Assembly: GCF_004359215.1 (NCBI RefSeq)
Contig: NW_027152191.1
Span: 167,322-216,839 of the forward strand
Source of the DNA: Bremia lactucae
Taxonomy: Eukaryota > Oomycota > Peronosporomycetes > Peronosporales > Peronosporaceae
Direction of reading: 5' to 3'
DNA: 49,518 nucleotides
Position numbers and translations under genes: made by a program. The notes beneath the pieces were generated by a model that had not been told where the DNA came from, did no database searches, and was given only the letters and a program-made list of their open reading frames with translations. Positions 1 to 10,054 of this stretch are shown here, piece by piece. Every line of letters starts with the position of its first letter. Position 1 is the first letter of the stretch.

Positions 1-430
1 TTTGCCGCAATAAGTGCACTGGCGGGACTCTCGCTTGGTACTGAACGCTTTAGCTGCGTCTTCAGTCTTCACCCTAGCAATCCTTTAACCTTGCCGCTTG
101 ATGTGCTCGTTTGTCAGCACCTTCACAACGTTTTGTGTTCGCAATTCTGCAATACTCATCTGCAGGTTTAGTTCGATATTCTCGAAGCTTTTTCGGGAGA
201 CTCAAGGCAGGCAGATTGCAACATATTCGTCCTTCATCTTGGCGCCGATACTGCTAAGCTTGGTGCTGAGGTTGAGACCCTCGTTGCGGTGATGCAAAAT
301 GTTGTCGCCTTCCGCCATCTCTATGCTGAATAAGTACCGCTTCAGGTAGATGCGTCCAGTCTTCTGCGATTCGCCGTATAATGTCTTGATGCGAGTCCTT
401 CTTCATTATCATCAACCACATGGTGGTAGT
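1..430 (-). pseudogene. Copia Gag fragment
   Basis: Minus-strand translation with one stop gives a copia Gag pattern: a stretch with [14 protein letters not shown], then [18 protein letters not shown], then a predicted helix, ending at the left edge in QCTYCGK, the first half of a CCHC zinc knuckle. In copia elements this region forms the particle shell and the knuckle binds RNA. It follows integrase sequence directly (about position 440), which is not the normal element order and marks a deletion or array junction. The same segment recurs at 1614-1877 and 4375-4670. Confidence 0.65.
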
Positions 431-449
431 CCAATCACAAGAATCGTTC

Positions 450-1000
450 AAATAAGCCACTCTGTTATCCCGTTGGTTCTATGAGCGTACGGGACAGTGA
501 CTTGCTGCTCAATACCCTCGTTCTCGTAAAAGAACTTGACTGAATTAGTCGCAAATTCACGAGCTCCGTCATACCGCACGGTTTGACCTTCTTATTAGAA
601 TGTGTTTTAAGACTTCAGTATGTACGTCTTGATAACGTCCTTGCTTTCCGACTTGGCATACAAGCAGAATCTCTTTATGCATTTGCTGGCCTAGTCCACA
701 ATAAGTAACAGGTACTTGCTGCCTTAAAGATATTCTTGCTCCACAGGGCCGCAGATATCGAAATGCAGTCATTCGAACGAGGCGTATCGGCGCTTGTCGT
801 GGTTGCTTGGAAACGGTTTTTGGAGCATTTTTTATTTTTGACATCCACGACACATGCTTAATAAGCCTGTTATCGATGGTTTAGAGGCGTCCTTAATCAT
901 TTTACTAGCAATCATTTTTCGCAGCACGTCATTTGGCGCATGGCTTATTCGCAAATGCAGATTGATTTCCTCGAGGAAGTCGACGAATTAACTGACCGCT
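450..1000 (-). pseudogene. Copia integrase core fragment
   Basis: The minus strand shows the copia integrase signature in order: HFDICGP (first catalytic Asp), then VRYDGAREF (second Asp) and VPYAHRTNGITEW, matching the usual PYTPQQNGVAER block around the catalytic Glu. In the family this enzyme inserts the cDNA into the host genome. Internal stops interrupt the frame (for example before the RYDG block). The copy at 4850-5366 differs by only scattered bases. No downstream reverse transcriptase is present; Gag sequence follows instead. Confidence 0.7.
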
Positions 1001-1442
1001 TTAACGTGCAAAGCCAGTAAAGACCATTGACGAGGTCGGCTGTTTCCACTTCTTGCTTTGGCTTTTTTCTTGCAATGTTTATGCGAGCTCTGTAAAACAC
1101 GACTTGAAAGCGACCGTTTTTGTTTATCTGCGGGACCGAGAGGAAATTATCTTCGGCACGTATAGCGCGTCCTTGATTTCAATTTCGCAAACATCACCGT
1201 TAGATAGGACTACCTGCTCGACACAGTAGTCCCCACACCCATAGTTTTGTCTTGTTACCGTAAGCAACTGAAAAATTGCCTTTGGCCCTGCTCGTTCAGT
1301 GTTGAAAACTTGGACTTGTCGTAGCATATATGCTGGGTGGCGCCACTGTCATTAAGCCACATTCCAGCCATATCTTATTTCGTCGAAAGCTCGCCTTTCA
1401 GCGAAACCGCAAAGCGACCCGATCGTAGGCGTAGTCGTTTCT
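1001..1442 (-). pseudogene. Copia aspartic protease / pre-integrase fragment
   Basis: The minus strand at about 1321-1365 encodes [16 protein letters not shown], the copia protease active site DSGATQH. A one-base frame change then leads into the 1124-1327 reading frame with VVLSNGDVCEIEIKDALYVPKI, the usual region between protease and the GAG-pre-integrase domain (LxNVLYVPxL pattern). The protease matures Gag-Pol in the particle. The frame break means no functional polyprotein. Two further copies lie at 3754-4203 and 5367-5817. Confidence 0.72.
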
Positions 1443-1445
1443 GTG

Positions 1446-1571
1446 CTAAAACTACACGTTACTAAGTCGGAGTCAAAAAAATTTGCCGCGTCAAGCTCCT
1501 CGATTGTCGTAAAACTACACGTTACTAAGTCGGCGTCAAATTTTTTTGCCGCGTCAAGCTCCTCGATTGTC
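1446..1571 (-). repeat. 63-bp coding tandem repeat (2 units)
   Basis: Two direct units of 63 bp sit between the Gag knuckle and protease. On the minus strand each encodes 21 residues beginning TTIEELDAA and ending DLVTCSF, so the repeat preserves frame. The units differ at a few bases (KKFDAD versus NFFDSD). Equivalent arrays occur at 4207-4332 (two units) and 5821-5960 (two units and the start of a third before a gap), so unit number varies between copies. Confidence 0.85.
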
Positions 1572-1877
1572 GTATCTTTGCTTGGTCAAGCATCGCTCTA
1601 CCGCGTGTTCCATTTTGCCGCAATAAGTGCACTGGCGGGACTCTCGCTTGGTACTGAACGCTTTAGCTGCGTCTTCAGTCTTCACCCTAGCAATCCTTTA
1701 ACCTTGCCGCTTGATGTGCTCGTTCGTCAGCACCTTCACAACGTCTTGCGTACGCAACTCTGCAATACTCATCTCCAGGTTCAGCGCGACATTCTCGAAG
1801 CTTTTCGGGAGACTCAACGCAAACAGATTGCAACAGATTCGTCCTTCATCTTGGCGCCGAAACTGCTAAGCTTGCGT
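1572..1877 (-). pseudogene. Copia Gag C-terminus with CCHC knuckle
   Basis: Minus-strand sequence at about 1590-1631 encodes CTYCGKMEHAVERC, a complete C-x2-C-x4-H-x4-C zinc knuckle, preceded (at higher coordinate) by the same Gag segment as at 1-264. A frameshift separates the knuckle from the TTIEELDAA repeat. Similarity to the other copies stops at about 1877, the probable edge of the plus-strand element that follows. Confidence 0.7.
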
Positions 1878-2171
1878 GGAAGGAAAACTCGACATGACCA
1901 AAGACTACCGCATTCCACCATATACATAATGAATATATGCGACATAAGTAGATGCGTCAGCAGATGCGTCAGCAGATAACGTCTAGATACGGCACAAGCT
2001 CTACAAAGTCATCAACTACATGGTGAAGTACGAATCCATAGAAGCAGCAACAGGCAAACGAACTTAGCACCTTAACATATATACCTAACACGGGCATCAC
2101 CAAACGTCGACCTCACTTTAGGTTAACCAAGCCCCACACTCACTGCCCAAGACTCCGACTACGCCTTCGCC
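1878..2171 (+). other. Leader of plus-strand copia element
   Basis: Non-coding stretch between the minus-strand array and the Gag ATG at 2172. It should hold the 5' LTR end, primer-binding site and leader of the plus copia element, but I could not fix LTR ends because no second copy is in the window. It contains a perfect 12-bp tandem pair (gatgcgtcagca at 1951-1962 and 1963-1974). Confidence 0.35.
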
Positions 2172-3100
2172 ATGGAGACCTCCACGCCAAGCCGCATCAA
2201 CAAGTTCGACGGAACCAACTTCCACGCGTGGAAGTTCAAGATGCAGATGGTGCTCGAGGAACGTGATCTGTGGGAAGTCGTTTGTGGAGACGTGAAGATC
2301 GAGCAATGCGTGACTCCATTGGACCAAGCGACGTTCAAGAGGGAGTCCCGCAAAGCGATGGCGATCATCTGCCTTGCGATGGAAGACTCGCAACTGCCGT
2401 TGGTTCGCTCAGCGAGTGGTGCATTTTATGCATGGTCAAAGTTGGAAGACCACTTTGAGAAGAAGAGTCTTGCGAATAAGCTCTTTCTTCGTCGTCGTTT
2501 CTTCACGACCATGATGGATGAAGGTGATGATGTGCTGGAGCACATTAACAAGCTCAAGACTCTGGCGGAGCAACTCGACGCAGTGGGTGCTCCGGTCAGC
2601 GAGGACGACTTGGTGATCACGCTTTTGGGAAGTCTAAGCGAGTCGTACCAATTCCTGATCACAGCGTTGGAATCCCGTTCCGACACGCTGACGTGGGAAC
2701 TAGTGACGTCTCGGCTCCTACATGAAGATTTGAAGCGCAAGGAACAAGGTGGCGGTGCTGAGGGAACTGCGCACGGCCAAGCGTTTATGACAAGCGACAA
2801 TGGTAAGCGCAAGGGACGACAGGTGCAGAAGACTGGTGCCTGTCACTGCTGCGGTGAACAAGGGCATTGGATCGCCAAGTGTCCAGCGAGGATTCGCGAG
2901 AATGTGGAGCGACAGAGGCCGCAGCGAGCGAATATCGCGCAGAGTGAAGACGACTCTGGCGATTTTCTCTTTTCGGTTGGAGGAAGTGCCTCCAAGTCGA
3001 GTGAAGTGTGGCTGGTCGACTCGGGTGCGACGCAGCACATGACGAGTTCCAAGAATTTCATGAGGAACTACAAAACAATCTCTCCGGTGGACGTACATCT
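2172..3100 (+). CDS. gag-pol: Ty1/copia Gag-protease (3' cut by gap)
   Basis: Open for 309 codons until an N run. The start METSTPSRINKFDGTNFHAW is a standard copia Gag opening (substrate-like FDGTNFxxW). The helical Gag (UBN2-like) region runs to about residue 185, with LDQATFKRESRKA and LGSLSESYQFLI. A CCHC knuckle CHCCGEQGHWIAKC lies near residue 225, and the protease active site VWLVDSGATQHMTS near residue 280. It encodes the capsid/nucleocapsid precursor and the start of Pol. The absence of stops and the good codon pattern contrast with the flanking array, so this is the youngest-looking copia piece here. The remainder of Pol is hidden by, or lost at, the gap: the DNA after the gap is the minus-strand array. 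Confidence 0.88.
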
Positions 3101-3753
3101 NNNNNNNNNNNNNNNNNNNNNNNNNNNNNNNNNNNNNNNNNNNNNNNNNNNNNNNNNNNNNNNNNNNNNNNNNNNNNNNNNNNNNNNNNNNNNNNNNNNN
3201 NNNNNNNNNNNNNNNNNNNNNNNNNNNNNNNNNNNNNNNNNNNNNNNNNNNNNNNNNNNNNNNNNNNNNNNNNNNNNNNNNNNNNNNNNNNNNNNNNNNN
3301 NNNNNNNNNNNNNNNNNNNNNNNNNNNNNNNNNNNNNNNNNNNNNNNNNNNNNNNNNNNNNNNNNNNNNNNNNNNNNNNNNNNNNNNNNNNNNNNNNNNN
3401 NNNNNNNNNNNNNNNNNNNNNNNNNNNNNNNNNNNNNNNNNNNNNNNNNNNNNNNNNNNNNNNNNNNNNNNNNNNNNNNNNNNNNNNNNNNNNNNNNNNN
3501 NNNNNNNNNNNNNNNNNNNNNNNNNNNNNNNNNNNNNNNNNNNNNNNNNNNNNNNNNNNNNNNNNNNNNNNNNNNNNNNNNNNNNNNNNNNNNNNNNNNN
3601 NNNNNNNNNNNNNNNNNNNNNNNNNNNNNNNNNNNNNNNNNNNNNNNNNNNNNNNNNNNNNNNNNNNNNNNNNNNNNNNNNNNNNNNNNNNNNNNNNNNN
3701 NNNNNNNNNNNNNNNNNNNNNNNNNNNNNNNNNNNNNNNNNNNNNNNNNNNNN
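3101..3753. other. Assembly gap (653 N)
   Basis: Run of N joining plus-strand copia protease to the minus-strand copia array. The two sides belong to different elements in opposite orientation, so the join rests on scaffolding and not on read sequence. Confidence 0.99.
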
Positions 3754-5960
3754 TGACCGCTTTAACGTGCAAAGCCAGTAAAGACCATTGACGAGGTCGG
3801 CTGTTTCCACTTCTTGCTTTGGCTTTTTTCTTGCAATGTTTATGCGAGCTCTGTAAAACACGACTTGACAGCGACCGTTTTTGTTTATCTGCGGGACCGA
3901 GAGGAAATTATCTTCGGCACGTAAAGCGCATCCTTGATTTCAATTTCGCAAACAGCACCGTTAGGTAGGACTACCTGCTCGACACAGTAGTCCCCACAAC
4001 CATAGTTTTGTCTTGTTACCGTAAGCCACTGAAAAATTGCCTTTGGCCCTGCTCGTTCAGTGTTGAAAACTTGGACTTGTCGTAGCATATATGCTGGGTG
4101 GCGCCACTGTCATTAGGCCACATTCCAGCCATATCTTTTTTCGTCGAAAGCTCGCCTTTCAGCGAAACCGCAAAGCGACCCGATCGTAGGCGTAGTCGTT
4201 TCTGTGCTAAAACTACACGTTACTAAGTCGGAGTCAAAAAAATTTGCCGCGTCAAGCTCCTCGATTGTCGTAAAACTACACGTTACTAAGTCGGCGTCAA
4301 ATTTTTTTGCCGCGTCAAGCTCCTCGATTGTCGTATCTTTGCTTGGTCAAGCATCGCTCTACCGCGTGTTCCAATTTGCCGCAATAAGTGCACTGGCGGG
4401 ACTCTCGCTTGGTACTGAACGCTTTAGCTGTGTCTTCAGTCTTCACCCTAGCAATCCTTTAACCTTGCCGCTTGATGTGCTCGTTTGTCAGCACCTTCAC
4501 AACGTTTTGTGTTCGCAATTCTGCAATACTCATCTGCAGGTTTAGTTCGATATTCTCGAAGCTTTTTCGGGAGACTCAAGGCAGGCAGATTGCAACATAT
4601 TCGTCCTTCATCTTGGCGCCGATACTGCTAAGCTTGGTGCTGAGGTTGAGACCCTCGTTGCGGTGATGCAAAATGTTGTCGCCTTCCGCCATCTCTATGC
4701 TGAATAAGTACCGCTTCAGGTAGATGCGTCCAGTCTTCTGCGATTCGCCGTATAATGTCTTGATGCGAGTCCTTCTTCATTATCATCAACCACATGGTGG
4801 TAGTCCAATCACAAGAATCGTTCAAATAAGCCACTCTGTTGTCCCGTTGGTTCTATGAGCGTACGGGACTGTGACTTGCTGCTCAATACCCTCGTTCTCG
4901 TAAAAGAACTTGACTGAATTAGTCGCAAATTCACGAGCTCCGTCATACCGCACGGTTTGACCTTCTTATTAGAATGTGTTTTAAGACTTCAGTATGTACG
5001 TCTTGATAATGTCCTTGCTTTCCGACTTGGCATACAAGCAGAATCTCTTTATGCATTTGCTGGCCTAGTCCACAATAAGTAACAGGTACTTGCTGCCTTA
5101 AAGATATTCTTGCTCCACAGGGCCGCAGATATCAAAATGCAGTCATTCGAACGAGGCGTATCGGCGCTTGTCGTGGTTGCTTGGAAACGGTTTTTGGAGC
5201 ATTTTTTATTTTTGACATCCACGACACATGCTTAATAAGCGTGTTATCGATGGTTTAGAGGCGTCCTTAATCATTTTACTAGCAATCATTTTTCGCAGCA
5301 CGTCATTTGGCGCATGGCTTATTCGCAAATGCAGATTGATTTCCTCGAGGAAGTCGACGAATTAATTGACCGCTTTAACGTGCAAAGCCAGTAAAGACCA
5401 TTGACGAGGTCGGCTGTTTCCACTTCTTGCTTTGGCTTTTTTCTTGCAATGTTTATGCGAGCTCTGTAAAACACGACTTGAAAGCGACCGTTTTTGTTTA
5501 TCTGCGGGACCGAGAGGAAATTATCTTCGGCACGTATAGCGCGTCCTTGATTTCAATTTCGCAAACATCACCGTTAAATAGGACTACCTGCTCGACACAG
5601 TAGTCCCCACACCCATTGTTTTTGTCTTGTTACCGTAAGCCACTGAAAAATTGCCTTTGGCCCTGCTCGTTCAGTGTTGAAAACTTGGACTTGTCGTAGC
5701 ATATATGCTGGGTGGCGCCACTGTCATTAGGCCACATTCCAGCCATATCGTTTTTCGTCGAAAGCTCGCCTTTCAGCGAAACCGCAAAGCGACCCGATCG
5801 TAGGCGTAGTCGTTTCTGTGCTAAAACTACACGTTACTAAGTCGGAGTCAAAAAAATTTGCCGCGTCAAGCTCCTCGATTGTCGTAAAACTACACGTTAC
5901 TAAGTCGGCGTCAAACTTTTTTGCCGCGTCAAGCTCCTCGATTGTCGTCAAACTACACGT
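3754..5960 (-). mobile_element. Ty1/copia gag-pol array, right block
   Basis: Continuation of the 1,613-bp array. 3754-4347 matches 5367-5960, and the whole block is offset 2,761 bp from the left block. Minus-strand domains are protease/pre-integrase (3754-4203, with DSGATQH near 4085-4125), the 63-bp repeat (4207-4332), Gag knuckle CTYCGKLEHAVERC (about 4351-4392), Gag (4375-4830), integrase (4850-5366), protease again (5367-5817) and the repeat again (5818-5960). Reading frames are broken as in the left block. The block runs into a 100-N gap exactly where the next 63-bp unit would continue, suggesting the assembler failed inside the array. Confidence 0.8.
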
Positions 5961-6060
5961 NNNNNNNNNNNNNNNNNNNNNNNNNNNNNNNNNNNNNNNN
6001 NNNNNNNNNNNNNNNNNNNNNNNNNNNNNNNNNNNNNNNNNNNNNNNNNNNNNNNNNNNN
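5961..6060. other. Assembly gap (100 N)
   Basis: Exactly 100 N, a common placeholder for a gap of unknown size. It begins inside a third 63-bp repeat unit and ends at the first base of a 228-bp repeat, so both edges are repetitive. Confidence 0.99.
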
Positions 6061-6516
6061 ACTTTGTTTTTGCAGGTTGTATTTAGATCGTAAGAGGCCG
6101 GATACAAGATGGTGTGGAAAGTCAATATTAGGCACGCACGTTTCGTGAAGACCGCACTTGAGTAAAATTGTAGCGATTCAAGTGATAGTGCAAAGAAGCA
6201 TGATGAAGTAACAGGCCCTTCTTTTCAGAAGGCTTCTACTGATGGGAGCGTGGCAACCAATTCATTGTTCGATTTCACAAATGTCCCAACTTTGTTTTTG
6301 CAGGTTGTATTTAGATCGTAAGAGGCTGGATACAAGATGGTGTGTAAAGTCAATATTAGGCACGCACGTTTCGTGAAGACCGCACTTGAGTAAATTGTAG
6401 CGATTTAAGTGATAGTGCAAAGAAGCATGATGAAGTAACAGGCCCTTCTTTTCAGAAGGCTTCTACTGATGGGAGCGTGGCAACCAATTCATTGTTCGAT
6501 TTCACAAATGTCCCAA
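6061..6516. repeat. Two tandem 228-bp units
   Basis: 6061-6288 and 6289-6516 are near-identical direct copies (scattered substitutions and a one-base indel). No coding pattern was recognised on either strand. Each unit contains a pyrimidine tract followed by gcag, and a short inverted pair around cttcttttcagaagg. They could be part of the leader or LTR of the neighbouring copia array, but nothing in the sequence proves it. Confidence 0.85.
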
Positions 6517-6756
6517 GAACGCCTTTACTGACAGGGTGCGTGGCTTCCGGCAAATGATCATAATAATATAAGAAAAATCTCCGCAAAAGGTGGATAAAAC
6601 GAATCTCCCAACATTCTGTCTCCAGAAAACAAATGTTAAATTGATCTATAAATATGAGGTTCCTTTTTACATCGAAGCGAGCCAAACGACTTAGATTTGT
6701 GTTTACAACTGCTTCTTGATTGCAAATAATTTTAAGGGTGTTTATATTATTCCTAT
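6517..6756. other. AT-rich spacer with TATA-like box
   Basis: About 240 bp with no recognisable gene. It contains a TATA-like ctataaatatgag at 6646-6658, which could be a retrotransposon or host promoter remnant. It ends at the first base of the family A LTR. Confidence 0.4.
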
Positions 6757-7271
6757 TGTTACGGGCTAAAGTTGCTTTCTATGTAACACAATCCCCGTGA
6801 CGTACACTTTGTGTACTTAAAGGGATGGTCAATTACTTAAGTGAAGTACGTAGACCAACGACTTGGGTGTAGTTCACATTGTGACCCACCTTGTGTATGT
6901 GATGCACCTAAGGGCATTCACATTATGACGGCTAGCGTCATCCAAGATACGAGGTATTTAAAATAATACGCTCGCAATACATATCGGTGCATATCTACAG
7001 AGATGGCATTTGTGATTGGTTAAAATGGGCATTTATATTTAATACGATTAAATATAAATCAGTCTGAAAACTACTTCCTAGTTCAGAAGTGTGCATGTGG
7101 AGCCGGATTCCCGCTCCCGTGACGTCACTTAAACTAAGGCGTCTAGTTCGTTGGGTGAGGTCACTTAGGTGCCCACCAACTACCTCACTGTACGCGAAAG
7201 AAGACGGTTAACCGCTTCGTAACTGTGCTTAAAAGGTGTGTCGTGGCAGCTTCAAGTAGCGCCCGCCTACA
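6757..7271 (+). repeat. Gypsy family A 5' LTR
   Basis: Starts TGTTACGGGCTAAAGTT and ends GCCCGCCTACA, giving the TG...CA ends of an LTR. The same repeat occurs at 48837-49394 (plus) and at 33574-34106, 24029-24581 and 23524-24028 (minus). The U3 part holds a TGACG/CGTCA palindrome (6926-6940) and a TGACGTCA site (about 7120). It is followed after two bases by a TGG-starting primer-binding site. Confidence 0.88.
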
Positions 7272-7273
7272 TT

Positions 7274-7291
7274 TGGTGGCACTAGTAGTCC
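7274..7291 (+). other. Primer-binding site, family A
   Basis: TGGTGGCACTAGTAG... begins two bases after the LTR end. The TGG pairs with the CCA end of a tRNA in the usual way. Related copies read TGGTAGCACTTG (49397) and TGGTAGCCCTTG (minus strand, near 33571), so this copy has drifted. The tRNA was not identified. Confidence 0.6.
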
Positions 7292-7339
7292 TTCCCACGA
7301 CCCTTCTCTCAGAGCGTGTCAGTGAAGGTGAGCCTCAAT

Positions 7340-8330
7340 ATCGATTGGTCTCATTTCCCTTACCTCAACGAACATCATTGGGAGGTGGCAGAGCATATGC
7401 CACTTGTACTTGGTAAGCAGGCTCTGGGCAGGATCTTGGGCAGTACTACTGAGCAACATGTTGCTCAGTTGGAGCAGTTTGAGGCGTTTATGCTCGGACA
7501 GCGAAGAGCCGCGTCCGAGGCACAGAGTCATACTGCGGCGGAGTCCTCACTCAGACTCAGGATGAGCTTAGGCGAGAGCAGACTCGCGAGGCTCTCAACA
7601 GGACTATTGAGATGCTCTCCACCCGGCCGCATCAGCCGAGGCTCATTCAGATGGACCCGCCCAAGTTCGATGGAACTGTAGTAAGAACGATTGTCCAGTG
7701 GCTGTTAGCCGTGAAGCAGTGTGGTGTGGCGCAGCTCGTCGAGGACGACATCCAGATTGTGTCGCACGACATGTCCTATTTGCTCGATAAGGCCTCAGAG
7801 TGGGCTTACTCGGTGCTTATGGTGGACGGAAAGGCGAATCCTTCATGGGCAATTAATAAATCAAAGATCGCGCCATGTATTAGCCGCCGAACAACGAAGT
7901 GTTCCTTCTGGCGCGCTTCTTTGGAGCGCGAAAGGCGAAGTGATCCCTGCGAGATTTAGTCAATGGGTGCGCTCGCTGTCGGCATCCATTATTGTGGGTC
8001 CTAAACACATTAAGGTACCCACGTCTATGAACTGACTGCGGCATGGCCCATCGCGACAGGAAGAGGCAATTCGAATCACCTTAGTCGATGAGAAATTCTT
8101 CAACAGTGCCTTGGCGGTTGCTTGTTATAACCCGTCGACCAAGAGGTCGGATGCCACTCCTTTGGAGTTGGGTAATGCAGACGTAGTCTGCTACAATTGC
8201 GGCTAGCACGGCCATATGATGGCTCGCTGCTATGCCAGAGATCCTGCTGGGTCTAAGGCGCCCAGCAAGAGGACTCCCTACCCAAGGGTGGTGGCTAGAA
8301 TCAGCGTGCGAAACGCGTGAGTTCTGTATC
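7340..8330 (+). pseudogene. gag: Family A Gag (broken)
   Basis: The frame from about 7325 reads SLNIDWSHFPYLNEHH and continues to LEQFEAFMLGQRRA; after a frame change MDPPKFDGTVVRTIVQWL follows (7632 on). A CCHC knuckle, CYNCG-stop-HGHMMARC, is near 8190-8230, with a stop replacing the basic residue. The start codon position that is ATG in the 49451 copy is GTG here. At least two frameshifts and several stops. Gag forms the particle and its knuckle packages RNA. Confidence 0.8.
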
Positions 8331-8394
8331 GACCGCTGAGGGTTTGGGAATGCAGGAGTGAAGTAGAGGCGGGATGCCCTAATAATGCAAACTC

Positions 8395-8780
8395 TGAAGA
8401 TACCAATCAGTTCAGAGTTATCGAACAAATGGGTATCATAGTCCCTGAGGTCTCGAAATTTTTGACCTCAACCCTGCTGGTCTATAGCGCTCCAGTACGA
8501 GGCTATGACCATGTGATGACCCTCCTTGTGGATTGGGGCCATCACAAAATTTAGCAAAACTTGCGGCTCTAAGACAGAGATTGGCGATTATTGAGTCGCT
8601 TTGCCAGGATGCCAAGCGAGAAGAGGCGACCGTTTGTTTAGCGAACGGCGCGCTCATATAGTCTGACCTTCAGTTCTAGTGACTTCTCCTGTAGAGAGAA
8701 AATCACAGTGCTAGGAAGGGAGAGTCCGTGTGACCTGAAGCATGTCGTGGTTGGCATAACACCAACCATGGATAGACTAA
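8395..8780 (+). pseudogene. Family A aspartic protease (broken)
   Basis: FRVIEQMGIIVPEVSKF then VRGYDHVMTLLVDWGHHK. The second block aligns with the intact copies at 29696 and 32083, which read VMTLLVDSGASKFF, so the catalytic DSGA has become DWGH here and protease activity is lost. Confidence 0.75.
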
Positions 8781-9059
8781 AGTACTCGCACAATTGCTAA
8801 CTCTATGCAGGCACCAAAAAGAATGTGCCCTTGTGAGAGGCATACGCAACTGATGTCGTGTTAGAAGCAGCTGAAGGTGCGTCGACGAGATGTCAAACGT
8901 CACCAGGTCCTACCCAGAATTTAAAGCCTGGTTAAGTAGAAAGAACGATGACAACTAGTCACGCGTCCGTTTTTCCGTCACAGAGCCGAAAGCCTGTGCC
9001 AGTAGACAGCGAGCTTATAAGAAGCTAAGCGTCGCATGAACCGGCATAGTTCCTCGAGC

Positions 9060-9690
9060 TTGGTGCGGTTGGAATGAGCGCGTTAGCCAAGAAAACAACG
9101 GCACCCGCTTCCACGTCAAAGGTCGTGATTACTCGGAAAACGAGTACCGGACAGATAAAGACGATCAAAGACACGTCGAAACGAGTGATCTTTAAAACAG
9201 TCCCGGCTAAAGAGGACGGGCCTTCAAGAGAAGTGTTCGAGGCCGTCAAAGACGAAATTGCGGAGGCATCCTCATTTGAGGTGCTCCGATAAGTCATTAA
9301 ATCTGCCGAGGAGGTAGTAAAAATCCCGGAAATGTCGTAAGATCTGTTCCTTGCCGAAACAAAGGAAGGAAAGATTCACCAAGTAGTTGCACTTGTTCCA
9401 AAAAAGAACTTGGTGGACTGTTTCTCGTCGTCGGCAATGGACCAGCGTCCTAGAAATGGATAAAAAGAAACGGGTCGCTGCTCAAGGATGGGATGCCTTG
9501 ATAGACAGTCCGTTCTTTGAGGTTCTGTGGAAACATCGCGATGTGTTCCCAGAAGAAGTGCCGAGCCGCCTACCAGCAGATAGTGGCATCGGGCACGAAA
9601 TAGACCTCGAATCTGGAACCAAGTATTGTGTGACAAGACAATGGCCGTTGCCGATTAAACAAGTCGATTATACCGAGGAGTTCTTCCTCT
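9060..9690 (+). pseudogene. Family A linker and RT N-terminus
   Basis: 9074-9292 encodes a Lys/Thr/Ser-rich linker of the protease-RT interval (MSALAKKTTAPASTSKV...). 9437-9690 matches the start of gypsy RT: WDALIDSPFFEVLWKH, DVFPEEVPSRLPAD, GIGHEIDLESGTKY, RQWPLPIKQVDY. The RT palm, including the YFDD box, is absent: sequence jumps at about 9690 to the RNase H end. Confidence 0.8.
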
Positions 9691-9691
9691 A

Positions 9692-10050
9692 AATTTAATT
9701 TCAAAGTTGAATACAAGCCGAGTAAGTCGAATGTCTTGGCTGACGCGTTGTCGCGCAGACCATACTTCGAGGTAAAATACCAGGAAAGTGTGTTTAGTGC
9801 GTGTACAATGGAGTCTTCAACGTTGGCAGCCATTGAGACCCGCCACGTAATGAGCTCATTAGCCTCTGATATGTGATTGAGCTACAGTCAGGACGAACAT
9901 TGTCGCCTGCTGCTGGATTGCTTCGGTCGACGAAAGGTACCTCTTCCTTCGCACCATAAGGCAAAGCTAATTCGTTTAAGCTTCAGCGATCGCCTGGCAT
10001 GGCACCTGATGTCACCTTAGATCCCCTTAGAATATATGTATATATCTCAA
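9692..10050 (+). pseudogene. Family A RNase H C-terminus / pre-integrase
   Basis: NFKVEYKPSKSNVLADALSR is the classic end of gypsy RNase H (KPGxxNxxADALSR). It continues with the conserved pre-integrase linker (YSQDEHCRLLLDCFGRRKVPLPSHHKAK, described here in parts), with internal stops. It matches 27185-27574 on the minus strand. Confidence 0.8.
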
Positions 10051-10054
10051 GCTG

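Larger units (their letters stand above)
1..1877 (-). mobile_element. Ty1/copia gag-pol array, left block
   Basis: Decayed copia-type retrotransposon DNA read on the minus strand. Domains met from high to low coordinate are Gag end, CCHC knuckle, a 63-bp duplicated coding repeat, protease, integrase core, then Gag again. Positions 1-264 match 1614-1877, so the block is part of a tandem array with a 1,613-bp period that resumes at 3754-5960. No reverse transcriptase or RNase H is present in either block. The repeat match ends at about 1877, where unrelated plus-strand copia DNA begins. Stops and frameshifts are frequent, so this is not a working element. Confidence 0.8.

Noticed and set aside
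1446..1571. CRISPR-like direct repeats
   Set aside because: Units abut with no spacers and are coding; the window is eukaryotic.
1443..1979. 178-codon plus-strand ORF over the 63-bp repeats
   Set aside because: Antisense shadow of copia Gag; the repeat translates sensibly (TTIEELDAA) on the minus strand.
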